Source: Ptiloglossa arizonensis (lineage: Eukaryota > Arthropoda > Insecta > Hymenoptera > Colletidae). From it: 64,000 nt of DNA. The translations under genes and the position numbers were made by a program. Where the stretch lies: positions 16,263,557 through 16,327,556 of the forward strand of contig NC_135051.1 of the NCBI RefSeq assembly GCF_051014685.1, written 5' to 3'. Below are positions 45,916 to 58,637 of this stretch, one piece after another (positions within the stretch are counted from its first letter, which is position 1; each line of letters begins with the position of its first letter). A model generated the notes under the pieces. That model saw only the letters and a list, made by a program, of their open reading frames with translations. It did no database searches and had not been told where the DNA came from.

Positions 45916-47699
45916 CTCATTCAAGTTCGACTAGAAAAATACTACAAATCGGAATAGAATGCAAAAATATTTCTGTCACGTGACGGAAGATTGAATAAAT
46001 AATTGTTAAAGTTCTATTACCTTTACTCCAATTCCTGTATGAATTTAAAAGCAGCTTGGTAGATAAGTAGTGCTTTAACTCGAAGCAATGATATACGTTA
46101 AACATTTATAAGGATTTTTGTCTCAATCCTGATACACAGAATACACCTGCCAACTATCGTATTTTCCACCCCATTAGACTCAACCTGTACAGTTTTAATA
46201 ATGCAGTATTTCTACCGATCACCGTGATTTCTTTAGTTTCGTCCTCAGTGTTATAACGTTACCTTCCAAGAAAGAGGAATGAGATCTTCCTTCTCGGAAT
46301 ATAAATTCTTCTTCGGTGTTCTCATTCCTCTGCATTCTTTTCAGCCTGTTCCTAGTCCCTCGATGTTTCAACCGTTGCATTATCCTTTTTCCAGGGATAA
46401 CAGATCTCGGTCGTGCACATATTCTACGAACAGCCTTGTGCCTCTTTCAAACTCGCTTTCGTGATCTTTGCCTTTTCCAGGCGTTCTTTTTCTCTCTGTT
46501 GCTAGTAATTGATCTCATTGCTTTCAGTCGGTTCGAGGGAAAGCGGTAGAGAACATAAGTGGAGAGTTAGAGATACCGTGGAACCTCGTGGCAGGGACTT
46601 GGGGGGGAATGGAAAATTGAAGAAAAAAAAATGAACGAAATAGAAGGAACTGGATCACGCAACTCGAACCGAACATCGTTTAATTGCAAATTTCATTTCT
46701 TTCGTATTTTTATAACGAAACTTTACGATACGCTGCTCAAAATAATTAGACTATTATCTGCTTGCACGACTTCGTTGCAATTAGCGAAGTAAACATATAA
46801 TTGAAACTCGAGACGCTGTTAGGAAACGTGACTAGAGAAAATACATTAATGGATATATTTTCCAGACACTGTAACGTCTTTTAGAAATAATTAATCTGGA
46901 TCGGGTAATAGCTAGGAATATCTGGATGAAAAATTTGCCTCCATTTATATTAAATTATTAAAAATCTATCGTCGTTTCTGTGTAGAGAGCGATTCAAGAA
47001 AGAGAAAAATATATAGTGGTGTACGTGTATAGTGATTCATATAAACAGACGAAAAATATCGAAACAACGCGAGTTTATTTAATTAATAATTTATTTCAAC
47101 TATGAAAACCAATTATAGAGGATGACTCATTTTAATCCATAAATGCAATTATCTCATATAGTGTACGTTATTAAAAAAAAAAAAAGTAATTTAATGTAAT
47201 TAGTTTCTTCGCGGGTGAACGCACGAAGGACATACGAAGGTCACCGATGTATTTTTAAATGCACTAATCGATGCAGCTGGTAATTTTCTGTTAAGAAAAA
47301 AATACTGGGCCACGTATAGCAAAAAATCGACATTTGGTGATCGTTACATAGAATCGTAGCGATTAGTATGAAAAACACCTGCTCAGTGTATCTACTATAC
47401 ACCGATAGTACCGCAATTCGTAATATTGAAATTAAAATATTTTCTAAACTAATCATTTCTCACTGTACGTGTTCCAATACCTTATTACAAGGAAGAATCA
47501 GGTGTATCGATTAGTTTAATCTAAATTATAAAATACCATAAAAAGAAACATCGGTGACCTTTATATGTCACATTGATTGCATTAAATTACTTTCCCTAGA
47601 AACAAGTACCTTTCAGAAACTGTTTTTCTAATGCCGAACAGCATGTAACATAATTGCACTTATAGATTAAAATAAGTCACTCTCTCTCTATATATAAAC
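45916..47699. other. unique AT-rich stretch, no gene recognised
   Basis: No array and no recognisable exon. 46270-46550 has two overlapping + strand frames rich in Ser and Leu without a domain. An A run of 12 lies near 47175. Confidence 0.45.
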
Positions 47700-48530
47700 C
47701 AAGTTATTAAAAAATAATCATTTGCTCCAGAAAATTCTAACTCCGTGCTACGACTTCTGTGCCAAAATAACAGACAGACCGCCATTTGCTCGATTCTTGT
47801 AAAATTTTGATTCGCAGATCTATATCCACTCAATGTTTCTTATATATTGGGTTGTTCAGAAAGTCATTTCGTTTTTTTTTGGTGAAAATGAAACACGATT
47901 TTTTTAGAGTGTATAAACATTTTATTAAATTATATATTCTCCATTTTGGAAAACGAAATGACTATCCAAACAAAAAATTAGTTTCGCTGGTACTGTGTAC
48001 CCCTAAATTTTTAAATTTCTTTTCTAGATTATTTACACGACGTGTTGTACACAATTTTATAATGCAAACTACACTATTAAAAAATAATTATTTGCTCCAG
48101 AAAATTCTAACTCCATGCTACTACTTCTACATCAAAATAACAGACCACCATTTGCTCGATTCTCGTAAAATTTTGATTTACAGACCTACATCGACTCAAT
48201 GTTTCTTGCATAGTTTCGTAAGTACCGTGTACCCCTAAATTCTAGATCTCTTTTCTAGATTATTCCACGGTTACACGACGTGTCGTACACGCACTTATAA
48301 TATAAACTACGCTATTAAAAAATAATTATTTGCTCCAGAAAATTCTAACTCCATCCTACTACTTCTACATCAAAATAACAGACCACCATTTGCTCGATTC
48401 TCGTAAAATTTTGATTTACAGACCTACATCGACTCAATGTTTCTTGCATAGTTTCGTAAGTACCGTGTACCCCTAAATTCTAGATCTCTTTTCTAGATTA
48501 TTCCACGGTAACACGACGTGTCGTACACGT
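47700..48530. repeat. tandem repeat, 238-bp unit, three copies, the first interrupted by a mobile element
   Basis: ATTAAAAAATAAT.ATTTGCTCCAG starts at 47705, 48075 and 48313. Copies 2 and 3 are 238 bp apart and nearly identical. Copy 1 is 370 bp from copy 2, the excess of about 132 bp being the mariner-like element at 47847-47970. Common landmarks are AACTCC.TGCTAC, CATTTGCTCGATTCT, ACTCAATGTTTCTT, ACCCCTAAATT and CACGACGTGT.GTACAC. Confidence 0.93.
47847..47970. mobile_element. mariner-like MITE inserted in a repeat unit
   Basis: It begins TTGGGTTGTTCAGAAAGTCA/TTTCG, continues GGTGAAAATGAAACACGA, and ends CGAAATGACTATCCAAAC, the imperfect inverted complement of the beginning. It is flanked by TA. 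The two uninterrupted copies of the host repeat (48075 and 48313) read straight through the insertion point (CTCAATGTTTCTT then TAGTTTCG), giving an internal empty site. It is too short to encode transposase; the start matches the untranslated end of a longer mariner family. Confidence 0.85.
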
Positions 48531-49450
48531 TCACGTTAAGTTCGACACCGTTCCGAATGTCTCGACCTGGCCCTACATCGGGCAAGCACCGTTCCGCGAG
48601 CAGTCTGTTAAATAGCCAGACATAGAATCTCGCGAAAATCCGTTAATTGGTCGGCCGGCTGCGCGTCGGCAGACGATGTAGAGGGGCAAAGAAGAAGAAG
48701 GAGGCAGTGAGGAGGGGAGGGACAAACAGCCAGACGGACACGACGAAGCTAATAAGCTGTCTTCGCGAGTTTTTAGGCATGGGCGCGCTCGAAGGTGTAT
48801 CGCAGAAGGCACGATTTTTGTCGGTACTCCTGACCGGTGTCCGACATTGCGTGGATTCAAGAAGAAAAGGAGAGAAAGAAACAAAAGTGAGGAACAAAAA
48901 AAGAAAACATCGGGAGGCAATCGCAAGATCGTTCCAGGAAGTTCATCGACCGAGACGCGATCTGCCTGGCTGTGAGAGAGAGCAAAAAATTATAAAAAGA
49001 GGGAAGACTCGCGCGCTCGCGCGCGCGTATACACGCACACGTACACGCACACGTACGCACACAGAGAGAACCAGCGAGAGAGGAGAAAGAAAGAAAGCAG
49101 AGAGAGGGGGGGAGAGAGAGAACGAGAAGGAGAAAAAAGTATCGTTTTCTGCGTATTCCCTCGGAGAAGTCGTAATAAAGCCTGTAACTTCGGACAGAAG
49201 ATCAACGATTACGAGAGAGGTTGGCAGTTCTTTTCCAATATGGCGTCACTATCCCCTTGAAAACGGTCACGCGATCCCGTTCCAATCGTCTCGCTCGCTA
49301 ATTGCCCGGGATGTGTCTCTAACCGTGCCCGCCAATGGGTTCTAGAACTTCCGCAAAGGAAGCGCGACATTAGCGGACCCTGACGGAAGATCGATCATTT
49401 AACTCCTTCGCCGTGACATCCGCGGCAGCGGTAACTCGGCGTTGAAACAC
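48531..49450. promoter_or_regulatory. GC/CpG-rich island with GA tracts and alternating CG/CA runs
   Basis: CpG-rich from 48540. GA-rich stretches lie at 48690-48720, 48860-48905 and 49070-49135. A TATAAAAAGAGGGA string lies near 48990, followed by CTCGCGCGCGCG and (ACGC)n/(ACAC)n alternation at 49010-49062, a possible Z-DNA former. Frames of 67-232 codons on both strands overlap and have low-complexity Arg/Glu/Thr or Ser/Phe content. It is a candidate promoter of unknown target. Confidence 0.35.
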
Positions 49451-49757
49451 CCGGAGCAGTTCTTACGCGACGTTAATCGGACACGGTGGTTTGTATACAC
49501 GGACGCTTTATAGCTTTGGACATGGTTTGTTTCTTCGAGATTCTCGGGCGTTCTTTGTCAGACGCGTAACGTATCGTTTCGCGAGTCTTCTTTGCCTACG
49601 CGCGGTCAAATCGGTCCGAAGTTCGAATTGTACGAGATCGAGCGTTGCTTTCTATCCGGTTTGGGTTAGGTCGATCAAGCGAGTTCCAGTACGGTGTTTG
49701 GTACTGCGATTTTCGACCTTAAGGAAGATGTTTCTATTTATGTTGTTAGTTACTTGA
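49451..49757. other. moderately GC-rich stretch, no gene recognised
   Basis: A + strand open frame without domain character leads from the island into the array at 49758. Nothing else was seen. Confidence 0.4.
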
Positions 49758-50700
49758 CAGAGACGAATTTTCGAAAATTATTTCGAGGTGTGTCGAAATT
49801 GACATTAGGCAAGATTTTGAAATTGAAGAAGGACACTGTGTTGATATTTATTTGGTAGAGACGAATTTTCTAAAATTATTTCGATGTGTGTCGAAATTGA
49901 CATTAGGCAAGATTTTGAAATTGAAGAAGGACAATGTGTTGATATTTATTTGGCACAGACAAATTTTCTAAAATTATTTCGAGATGTATTGAAATTAACA
50001 TTCGGCAAGATTTTGAAATTGAAAAGAAACTATGTATTGATGTTCATTTGGTAGAGACAAATTTTCTAAAATTATTTCGAGGTGTGTCGAAATTGACATT
50101 AGGCAAGATTTTGAAATTAGAGAAGAACACTATGTTGATAGATTCATTTGATAAAGACAAATTTTCTAAACTTATTTCAAGATATATCGAAATTGACAGT
50201 GTCGAGTTTTTGAAAATTAAAAAGAGCACTGTATTTATGTTAATATTCATTTAGAGGAGGCAAATTTTCTAAAATTATTTTCAGACGTATCGAAATTAAT
50301 ATAATATTTCGATAATCAAAAGAGAATAGTATCAAATTTTCGAAAATCATTTCGAACGTAGTAAAATTAACATTGACGACTTTCCGAAAATGGAAAAAAA
50401 ACTACTCTATGTAAAGATTTATTCGCTAGACACAAATATCTAAAACAATTTTAAACGTATCAAAATTAATATTCAGCGAGTTTTTAAAAATGAAACAGCT
50501 CTTTATTTACATATATTAAATTTATCTTTTGCTCTAATATTTATTCGGTAGAGCAAAATTTATTAAAACTTTGTGACGTATCGAAATTCACATTGGAGGG
50601 GTTTTGTAAATAAAAAGGGACGCCCTTTTATGTTAATATTTATTCAACGAAGATAAATTTTCCAAAATCACCTTCAGTGAATTAGACCTATCGAAATATA
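49758..50700. repeat. tandem array, 98-bp unit, five good copies then decaying
   Basis: GAGAC(G/A)AATTTTCTAAAATTATTTCGA recurs at about 49760, 49858, 49956, 50054 and 50154 (spacings 98, 98, 98, 100). Each unit has GTGTCGAAATTGACATTAGG and CAAGATTTTGAAATT.AAGAA. From 50250 to 50700 further copies are recognisable by AAATTTTC.AAAATCA and TATCGAAATTAA but increasingly diverged, so homogenisation favours the left end. Confidence 0.92.
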
Positions 50701-50759
50701 AATTGCATGAATTTTTGAAAATCAATCATGAGATTACTGAAGAGACGTCGATAAATTAG

Positions 50760-50933
50760 TAGGTTGTTCAATAAGTTTTGTCGTTCGGTAAAACTTATTT
50801 AACAATACTGTTCAACGTAGTACTGTTCAATAAATTTATAGAACGACAAAACTTATTGAGCAATCTAGTACTATACTCTTCAATAAGTTTCATCGAACGA
50901 CAAAACTTATTGAACAACCTAGTAATTTAGCGA
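50760..50933. mobile_element. cluster of mariner-like inverted ends (palindromic)
   Basis: Three consecutive palindromic modules carry the ends seen at 40904: TAGGTTGTTCAATAAGTTTT, then its complement AAAACTTATTGAGCAATCTA, then CTTCAATAAGTTTCATCG and ACTTATTGAACAACCTAGTA. Hardly any interior remains, so these look like end-to-end solo termini that could fold into strong hairpins. They are inserted between two unrelated tandem arrays. Confidence 0.8.
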
Positions 50934-51785
50934 GGGGAAAATATGGTGCAAGAAGATGACCACTTTGTGGATAGTTAGAATTACACCTATTAGAAATAGT
51001 CATTGGTCGAGTTTTTGAAAATTAACCGTGAGTGTACTGTAAAAGAGACGTCTATAAATTAATGTAGCGAAGGAAAAAGATATTGCAAGAGGATGACCAC
51101 TTTGTGGGTAGTTAGAATTAGACTTCTTAAAATAGGGTGAGTTTTTGAAAATCAACTGACAATGACAGAATATTGGTCGAGTTTTTGAGAATCAACCGTG
51201 AGATTATTGCGAAAGAGACGTCGACAAATTAATTTAACGAAGGAAAAAGAGGATGTCGCAAGAAGATGACCACTTTGTGGGTAGTTAGAATTAGATCTCT
51301 TAAAATAGGGTGAGTTTTTGAAAATCAACTGACAATGACAGAATATTGGTCGAGTTTTTGAGAATCAACCGTGAGATTATTGCGAAAGAGACGTCGACAA
51401 ATTAATTTAACGAAGGAAAAAAAGGATGTCGCAAGAAGATGACCACTTTGTGGGTAGTTAGAATTAGATCTCTTAAAATAGGGTGAGTTTTTGAAAATCA
51501 ACTGACAATGACAGAATATTGGTCGAGTTTTTGAGAATCAACCGTGAGATTATTGCGAAAGAGACGTCGACAAATTAATTTAACGAAGGAAAAAGAGGAT
51601 GTCGCAAGAAGATGACCACTTTGTGGGTAGTTAGAATTAGATCTCTTAAAATAGGGTGAGTTTTTGAAAATCAACTGACATTGACAGAATATTGGTCGAG
51701 TTTTTGAGAATCAACCGTGAGATTATTGCGAAAGAGACGTCGATAAATTAATTTAGCGATGGAAAAAGATGGTGACCACTTTCTG
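50934..51785. repeat. tandem array, 173-bp unit, about five copies
   Basis: GATGACCACTTTGTGG occurs at 50955, 51092, 51265, 51438 and 51611. The first spacing is 137 and the others are exactly 173. Each unit contains GTAGTTAGAATTAGATCTCT, TAAAATAGGGTGAGTTTTTG, ATATTGGTCGAGTTTTTGAG and GCGAAAGAGACGTCGACAAA. The 173-bp copies are nearly identical. A final partial copy ends at 51785. The left, 137-bp unit lacks the GGTGAGTTTTTGAAAATCAA segment. Confidence 0.94.
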
Positions 51786-53319
51786 TATAGTAGGTCCATC
51801 ACTGTTCCTTCTGGCGGCCCCTTTGAAGAACGTCTTGACGGACGGTCGACGGACGGTTACCCGACGGATAGCGCGATTCCGCCTATAGAGTCTTCCTTCG
51901 AAGCTGATCGCTCTCTCGATTAGCAGCTCCGTCTGGCGTCAAGAGTCGGTGTACAACGTATCACGGTAATGCATAAACATTGAATCAAAAACTCGTTAGG
52001 GCAATCAGTGCGAAAAAGTGAGAGGAAAACGGCGCGAGCATGTAACGAGTATATAACTCGAGGCCGTTTGAGGATAATCCGCGGTTTCGTCGTTGATTTA
52101 CGGCGCTTGGAATGCCAAGGACGTGTAAGCCACGTTTTTCCTGTAATATCGGGTCATATTCTTGTACGTAATGTCGTTTCTTATCTGGCTTACAGAAACA
52201 AACACGTCCTGGTTATATCGCAACGCTTCATGAATATTTTAGTTGGCGTCTTTCTTTCTTTTTTTCTCTCTCTCTCTCGAGCCTCCGCGTTCTCGTAAAA
52301 AGAAAAAAAAAATTATAAAAAAGATCGTCGACGAAAGTCGTTTACGACGTTGCATCGTTGTACACAGGGTGTCCCGTGGAATTGGGACGGGCTGTACCGT
52401 TGAAACGATTCGAGAAATACGAGGAAAAAGAGGTACGAGACAAAATCGAGCGGTTGTAGATGCACCGAATCCTCGTGTCGCTGTTATGCATTTACGTGCA
52501 TACGTGCATACGTGCAAGGTAAAATATCTCTCACTTGTGAACTAATGTCGCAATACTCTTTTTCTTTTTTCTTTTTTGCAGACGAAAGAAACTGCATTGT
52601 GTAACGCATTAGGCAATATCATTTGGTATACCATTTTTTTTTTTTTTTTTTTTTTTTTAAGCGGTGCAATTACCTCGTGCAGTTGCATGCATGCATCTAA
52701 ATGCAAAACATGTCACGTAGGAATTTAGAACATCCAAAACGTTTCGATTTTGCTTCAAAGCGACACAACCTGTCCCAGTTTTGTAGACATACCGTATAAT
52801 TTTAAATCGGAGGACAATATGTCTGCCAAGAATAATTTGCGAGCCGTGAGGAAATGATTTAAACGTGTGAGAGTGTCACGTTTGTTTCTAAAATTTGGTA
52901 AGGGCAATTTCGATTCATTAAGCGGACTAAAATAATTGTATTAGTGTTCTCGGGATAAATGGATCATGTACTCGGTGGCAGCGAAAGTGAAGATGATTTT
53001 GAAACTGAAATGAAAATGTGGTAAAACTTACAACAAAACGCACGTAACGTGTTTTCTTGTGCCGATAGCACGAGGATTTAACAACACGTGATTATCGTAG
53101 ACAAAATTTGATACAATAAATAAATACTCGATAATAATAATAATAATAATAGTAATAACAGAAATAATCTTATACCAGAAAACAATGTTTTCGATCAAAA
53201 AAATTCTGAGAATCGATTGTCCAAAAAAATACAACTTTTATGTTATACAGTTGACTACCTCACCCACAGTAATATTTTATTTTCCTATTTCCACTATATA
53301 TAAAGACATTCTGTCGGGA
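51786..53319. other. non-coding stretch with poly(T), CT and AAT simple tracts
   Basis: 51800-51950 is GC-rich with GACGGACGGTCGACGGACGG direct repeats. CT tract (CTCTCTCTCTCTCGAG) lies at 52266-52281. A run of 25 T lies at 52634-52658. An AAT microsatellite lies at 53130-53152. ACAGGGTGTCCCGTGGAATT at 52364 resembles the end of an insect DNA transposon. CATACGTGCATACGTGCA lies at 52499-52516. No gene was recognised. Confidence 0.45.
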
Positions 53320-54075
53320 TAATTACACGTTGTATAATAGATAATTCGCCATGCAAACAGATTAGTTTCTTACTTAATATTTCCATAATAAAATATTCGG
53401 CTTATAAAAATGTGACACGATAATTACACGTTGCAGAGAAGATAATTTGCCAGGCAGACCGATAAGTTTGTTGCTTAACATTTATAAAATATTCCACCTA
53501 GAAAAATATTGTGTCGCGACAATTGCACGTTGCAGAAAAGATAAACAAATAATTTGCCACGTGAGCGGATAACTTTTTCACTCAACATTTCTAAAATATT
53601 CCACTTTGACAAATATCGCGTCGCGAGAATTGCACGTTGCAGATAAAATAAAAAGATAATTCTCCACGTGAGTGGATAACTTTTTCACTCAACATTTCTA
53701 AAATATTCCAGTTTGACGAAAATCGCGAGAATTGCACGTTGCAGAAAGGGTAAAAAGACAATTTTCTAAATAGATCGATAAATTTTCCACTCAACAATTC
53801 AAAAATATTTCACTTTGAAAAATATTGCACCGCGAGAATTGCACGTTGCAGATAAGATAAAAAGACGATTCTCAACAATTCAAAAATATTCCACTTTGAC
53901 AAATATCGCATCTCGAGAATTGCACGTTGCAGAAAAGATAAGATGATTCTCAACAATACAAAAATATTTCGCTCTGAAATATATCGCATTGCAAGAATTG
54001 CACGTTACAGAAAAAATAAAAAGACGATTCTCAACAATTAAAAATACTCCACATTGAAAAATATCTCACCGCGAC
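53320..54075. repeat. tandem array, about 78-107 bp units, eight copies
   Basis: AATTGCACGTTGCAG (or AATTACACGTTG in the first two) recurs near 53322, 53421, 53523, 53629, 53731, 53838, 53919 and 53996. It is followed by AAAAGATAAAAAGA.AATT, then TCAACATTTCTAAAATATTC and CACTTTGACAAATATCGCG. The last three units are shortened by loss of the CACGTGAGTGGATAACTTTT part. Confidence 0.92.
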
Positions 54076-54189
54076 AATTGCAAATCGAAGTAAACATAAT
54101 TCGCCGTGCTCGGCAAAAACCCATAGTCTCGTTATTTTTAAAACGTTCGATTTTCGTACGCTTTTAAACGCGTGATTCACCACTCTCGG

Positions 54190-55120
54190 AATTACCCAAT
54201 AGGTCCCGTTTCCTGTAAACCGCGATCGAGATCCCTCCACGCGGTTCGATCGTCCCCGAACCGACGGAACCGCGCGAAACATTCTTCCACGAGTTCCCCG
54301 GCAGTGTTCGCGCGAAGTCGATGCGGTTCGTCGTATATTCGCGACGCGTTCGTCGAATCGAAGAACCGCAAAAAGGCGCAGCGACCTTTCCGACTCGGTC
54401 GCGGGGCGACCGAACCGAGATCACCGCGAGCTCCGTCTAATTACCGAGTGGTCTTCCGGTGCTCGGTGCGCGGTCGCGAGTCGTCGTATCCTCCGTTTGG
54501 CGGCACGATGCGCGAAAGTAATAGCCACGCGCGTCCGTTTAGCTATTGCGAAATAATAGAAGAAGGAGTCCGCTGGGTTGCGCGGAAAAGGGTTGTCACG
54601 CGTGCGCGTGCACGTGAGCGTGCGCGTCGCTGCCCGCGGACGTGTGTTAGGGCGTGTCCTTGTGGCGTCCTTGCCCTCCGGTCGTTCACCGTACGCACGT
54701 ACGGACGGACGCACGCGCGCGCACGCGCGCGCGCTGCAGAACGCGCCCACGCAACGCGTGCACGTTTGGAACCCGGGACACGCGGTCTTTTACGTTTACG
54801 ACACTTACGGGGCCCCCATACCCCCTCCACCACGCCGCTTCGACTAAAAATAACTCCCGGCCCGAGGAATTCGGCGTGCATCGATCAGCATTTCGCCGCC
54901 GTCCACGCGAAAATCTAATAGAATTTTATCGGGATGGCCTTGGACGTGGATCGAGACCGTGTCTCGTGACAACTCGAAGGGAATTGGTCAGTGGAAAGCC
55001 TGGTCTACGCGATCGTGGGAACGTTGATCGAGTTTCCTCATCGTTGGAGCACGATCTGGTCTCGGTCGTTCGTCGCGGGTTATTGAAAATTGTATCGATA
55101 GTTTGCAAGAGTATAATAAT
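54190..55120. promoter_or_regulatory. GC/CpG-rich island with alternating purine-pyrimidine CG runs
   Basis: Extremely CpG-rich, with GCACGCGCGCGCACGCGCGC around 54709-54740 (possible Z-DNA) and GTGCGCGTGCACGTGAGCGT near 54602. Frames up to 248 codons on the + strand and 112 on the - strand overlap throughout and are Arg/Ala-rich, typical of CpG-rich non-coding DNA. There are no domain or splice features. It is a candidate promoter or 5' region of an unseen gene. Confidence 0.35.
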
Positions 55121-56971
55121 TTCATTTCAATGGTAATCAGATGGAAATATTTCTAGGGTACGGTTGAGGAATATAACCTTCTATTTTTAGTGTAAATTTA
55201 TACATTCATCTACTATGGGTACCATTTCGAAAATTAGAAAAGAATTCTCTCCATTTTTGAGAAGTTCTTCATTTTACGTATACGTGAAAAAATGAAGTTT
55301 TATAATTTGGATATGTTGTTTAACTAGAATGTAGACGCGTTGCTATGCTGTGGACACTTGCAATTTATTCGACGAATATGATTATCAACACATGGTAATA
55401 GTACAAGGTTTTCATTCTTAGTAAATTATACACTTTCTGTTCATCGATAGTGGCAACACTGTAATTATTATTTAAGGACACGTCAATGGAATTAATATCG
55501 CGAACCAAGAACGATAGTCTTTTCCTTTTACACGATTTTGTTTTAATTTTTCCATTAAACTGTCGGATAAGCGTATATATATGTAAATACGAGCATAATT
55601 CGGACATTTATAGTTGAATACATCGGTGACTTGTTCTCGAAGAATTTCGATACGAAATAAACTGTTATACTCACGGAAAGAGTAAAAGAAACATTGTTTG
55701 TATCTCGTGAAATGCTCTATCTGCTTGTATTATAATGTAGGTCAACGATGCGATTGGTACACTGTCTCGGAACGTATAAATCGGCGTGAGATCGGCAAAA
55801 ATTGTTTGGAAGAATAACAAAAATGATCGCGTCAATAATCAACAGACGAAGAACAAATTATGTCCGATGATTCTCCGTTTGTTTGAGTTTCGTAAAACGT
55901 CTACGATATGCAAACGAATCTGTTTAGAGAGGTATTGAAGTTTGAAAGGGTGATCGTAATGTTCTGAGAACATGAGTAAGCAGAATTACGCGAGAAGTTT
56001 AATCTGCTATGACGTAACTCGGTTTGCAGATTTTTCTCTAGAAAAAGATATGACTAACATATAACGTGACTAATCTACCGTGGGTGGAAGGTGAGAATTT
56101 CAAAAGTAAACGCATTCGAGTTCGCGAATTCCTTATTTCCAAAGTGACGTTCCTTTTCAAAAGGGGTTTGCATTAATGTACATTGGGAGCAAAAATCAAC
56201 TGCTGGATTATATTCACAAATTCGTTGGACGTCCTTTCGAGAAATGATTAAGATCAAATATTTAATTCTGTCTACGCATAATTTGTGTCCATCGATAATG
56301 AATGCGCTTGGCGCTGCTACAAATACTCGAGCGATGTTTCAAGTATTCTTGATCTCTTCCGAACAAAATCGAATCAAATCTGTCACGTTCGTTCCAGAAA
56401 ATTGAAAACTTTATTTTCGTTGCTCCAAGTTTGCAACAGTTCGATAAATCTGTGTAGTCTCGAATTTCAATTTAACTTCGTTTGTTCGATATTTACTGAA
56501 AATAATTAATATTACACAAAATAATTAAAAGATTGCTAGCTTAGATACGTTAATTTACATTCTGAAAGTTACACGTTTCGTACCGATTAAAAATTCTGTG
56601 AAATTTTTGTCAATTTCGCGCTTTCCAAATTTTATAATTCACGGAACATTGACATTTATTTGCGACCATTGTATCTTAAAAATAAAAAAACGTATACTTT
56701 CTGTACAAATGAATTTCATTGACGAAGTTAAAATGAAAACGAAAAGATCCGGATATACAAATAACAAAATCGCTCGAAAATTACACCTTACTTGCATCCT
56801 ACCTAAAAAAAAAATCACACATACACATATAAAAACAACGCAATGTATAATTTCCGAAAGGAAAGATAAATTGCGTTTTAACAAGACTGGATATTACCGC
56901 GTCCTTGAATCATTCACCAATTTAATATTAACCCCGAAACCAAGAAGTTGAAACCTCCATCGTAGTATCGA
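55121..56971. other. unique AT-rich stretch, no gene recognised
   Basis: No array and no recognisable exon. The + strand frame at 56598-56951 is Lys-rich, unremarkable, and adjoins the element at 56972. Confidence 0.45.
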
Positions 56972-57101
56972 GTTAATATTTTACTAAATTGTATATTTTC
57001 CAAAATAGGAAATATACAATTTAATAAAATATTTGCACACTCTAAAAAAATTGTGTTTCATTTTCACCAAAAAAAAAAAAACTGACTTTCCGAACAACCT
57101 A
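56972..57101. mobile_element. mariner-like MITE, same family as 47847, opposite orientation
   Basis: Read on the - strand it starts TAGGTTGTTCGGAAAGTCAG, then a T run, GGTGAAAATGAAACACAA and TTTTTTTAGAGTGTGCAAAT, as in the element at 47847. Its other half (56972-57038) is a near-perfect palindrome of AAATTGTATATTTTCC/GGAAATATACAATTT, so this copy is folded back on itself. Confidence 0.82.
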
Positions 57102-58637
57102 CTAAAACAAAGTAATTCTTAAATATTATGTGTATAATATAACAAACAATAATTCTTCCCTTTGTACACCAAAAAAAACCGTATCTCTCGCGCAAGTAAA
57201 AATACATCTCGAACCGCGTGCGTATCATATCGTGTCATTTGTTTCAAAATTTCCAAAAATAATTAACCGTAACTTCGACCATATATAATACATCTAGCGT
57301 TAAACGTAACAACAGTACAATAGACGCTCCAACTGTTCGAAAATCGATGCGTTCCACACGTTGGATCATCGACAACGATTTTTCAGCGATGATCACCGAT
57401 ACCACGGGGCATAATTTCGGGAACGTTGCTCGATCCGCGCGCATTCCGCGCGTAACGAAGGGAAAAATCGCGTAGAAAGTTCCGAGACGAGCGCGTTTCG
57501 AGAACCGCGTGGTTCACGATCGATCGCGCGAATTACGCGAACCTAGACGGCTTCTTAAATTACAAACCGTGGCGGAGGTAGCGGAGAAGATGGTGTATGT
57601 ATGCATATGTGTGTGTGTAGCAGGGTTCCAGCGACTTATTTTCAATTCCCCGCTCCGATAACCCGAGAGCGGCTCTTTCCGATTTCGGCGACCCGCTCGC
57701 GGACCGACGTTGCCACGATGGAACGTTACGACCATCTAAATTGGGAGCTCGCGAAACAACAAACTATTCCCATCCCGTTTCGAACCGCCGCGAAGGTTTA
57801 TCCGCGGGTCGGTTAGCGACGATTCGCCGAATCCTCGAGCGTCCTCGCCGCGAGAAGAAGAAAAGAGAACCTCGAACGATGTTCGAGGGTGACGATTATC
57901 GGTAGTCGCGACGAAGAGGAACCTTTAGACCAGCCCTCGAGCCCGAAATTTCGCAAAACTGTTCCGTTCATGAGACAGTCGTCATCGATCTCCCCTCCCC
58001 ATTCCCTAACCGAGGCAAGAACCACGGTAGACGGTGACGGTGGGAGGACATCATCTTTTATTCTCGAAACGACTTCCGTGATCCGGCTTGGCGGGGATCA
58101 AAGGCGACTCTATCGCCCGGGATGCAAACAGACGGTGCTCGCGGTCCGTTTCGCGATTCCATCTGCAGAAGAATCGTCTCCTCGCCTTACCCCGCCCCTC
58201 TAACCTGCACTTCATCCCGTGGTAGTCCCGTCTTCGACGCGACTCACCTCCACTTCGGGGGAACAGGTGGGTCGCACGAGGTCAGACGTTTACCCGTCTG
58301 AGAAGAGGGTAGAGAGGAGACCGGTAAATGCAAAGAAGGTTGAGTACCTCGCACGAGAAGGCCTCGTGGCACGACTGCACGAGGTATGCCATACGTACCG
58401 TCTTTTTCGACTGCCCTGCCGGTGGGAGGGAGCACGTTGCACCGTGTACGACCGAGACGACGCCACGCGGGGCCAGGGACGGGGAACGTCGACGACCGGG
58501 GAACCAGAAGGGAGTCCTCCATATGCAGGGAGGAAAAAGGAGGAAGAGGAATATACGGGGAGACGGCCGGACGAGGAGGAACGAGAAGACGAAGGAGAGC
58601 CAGACGGAGGGGAAGGACAGAGGGGCCCGTGCGAACG
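57102..58637. promoter_or_regulatory. island rising from AT-rich to GC/CpG-rich, candidate promoter or 5' exon
   Basis: CpG-rich from about 57290. An ATG in reasonable context at 57718 opens a 32-codon frame ending at 57816. Further on, 57895-58020 reads RDEEEPLDQPSSPKFRK followed by TVPFMRQSSSISPPHSL, which looks protein-like, but there is no clear acceptor or start. 58200-58637 is GA-rich and open in several frames. The right end grades into the 181-bp array. Treat as a candidate 5' region only. Confidence 0.35.

Noticed and set aside
54172..54918. 248-codon + strand frame and overlapping - strand frames
   Set aside because: Arg/Ala/Thr-rich in a CpG island with alternating CG; several frames open at once, no motif.
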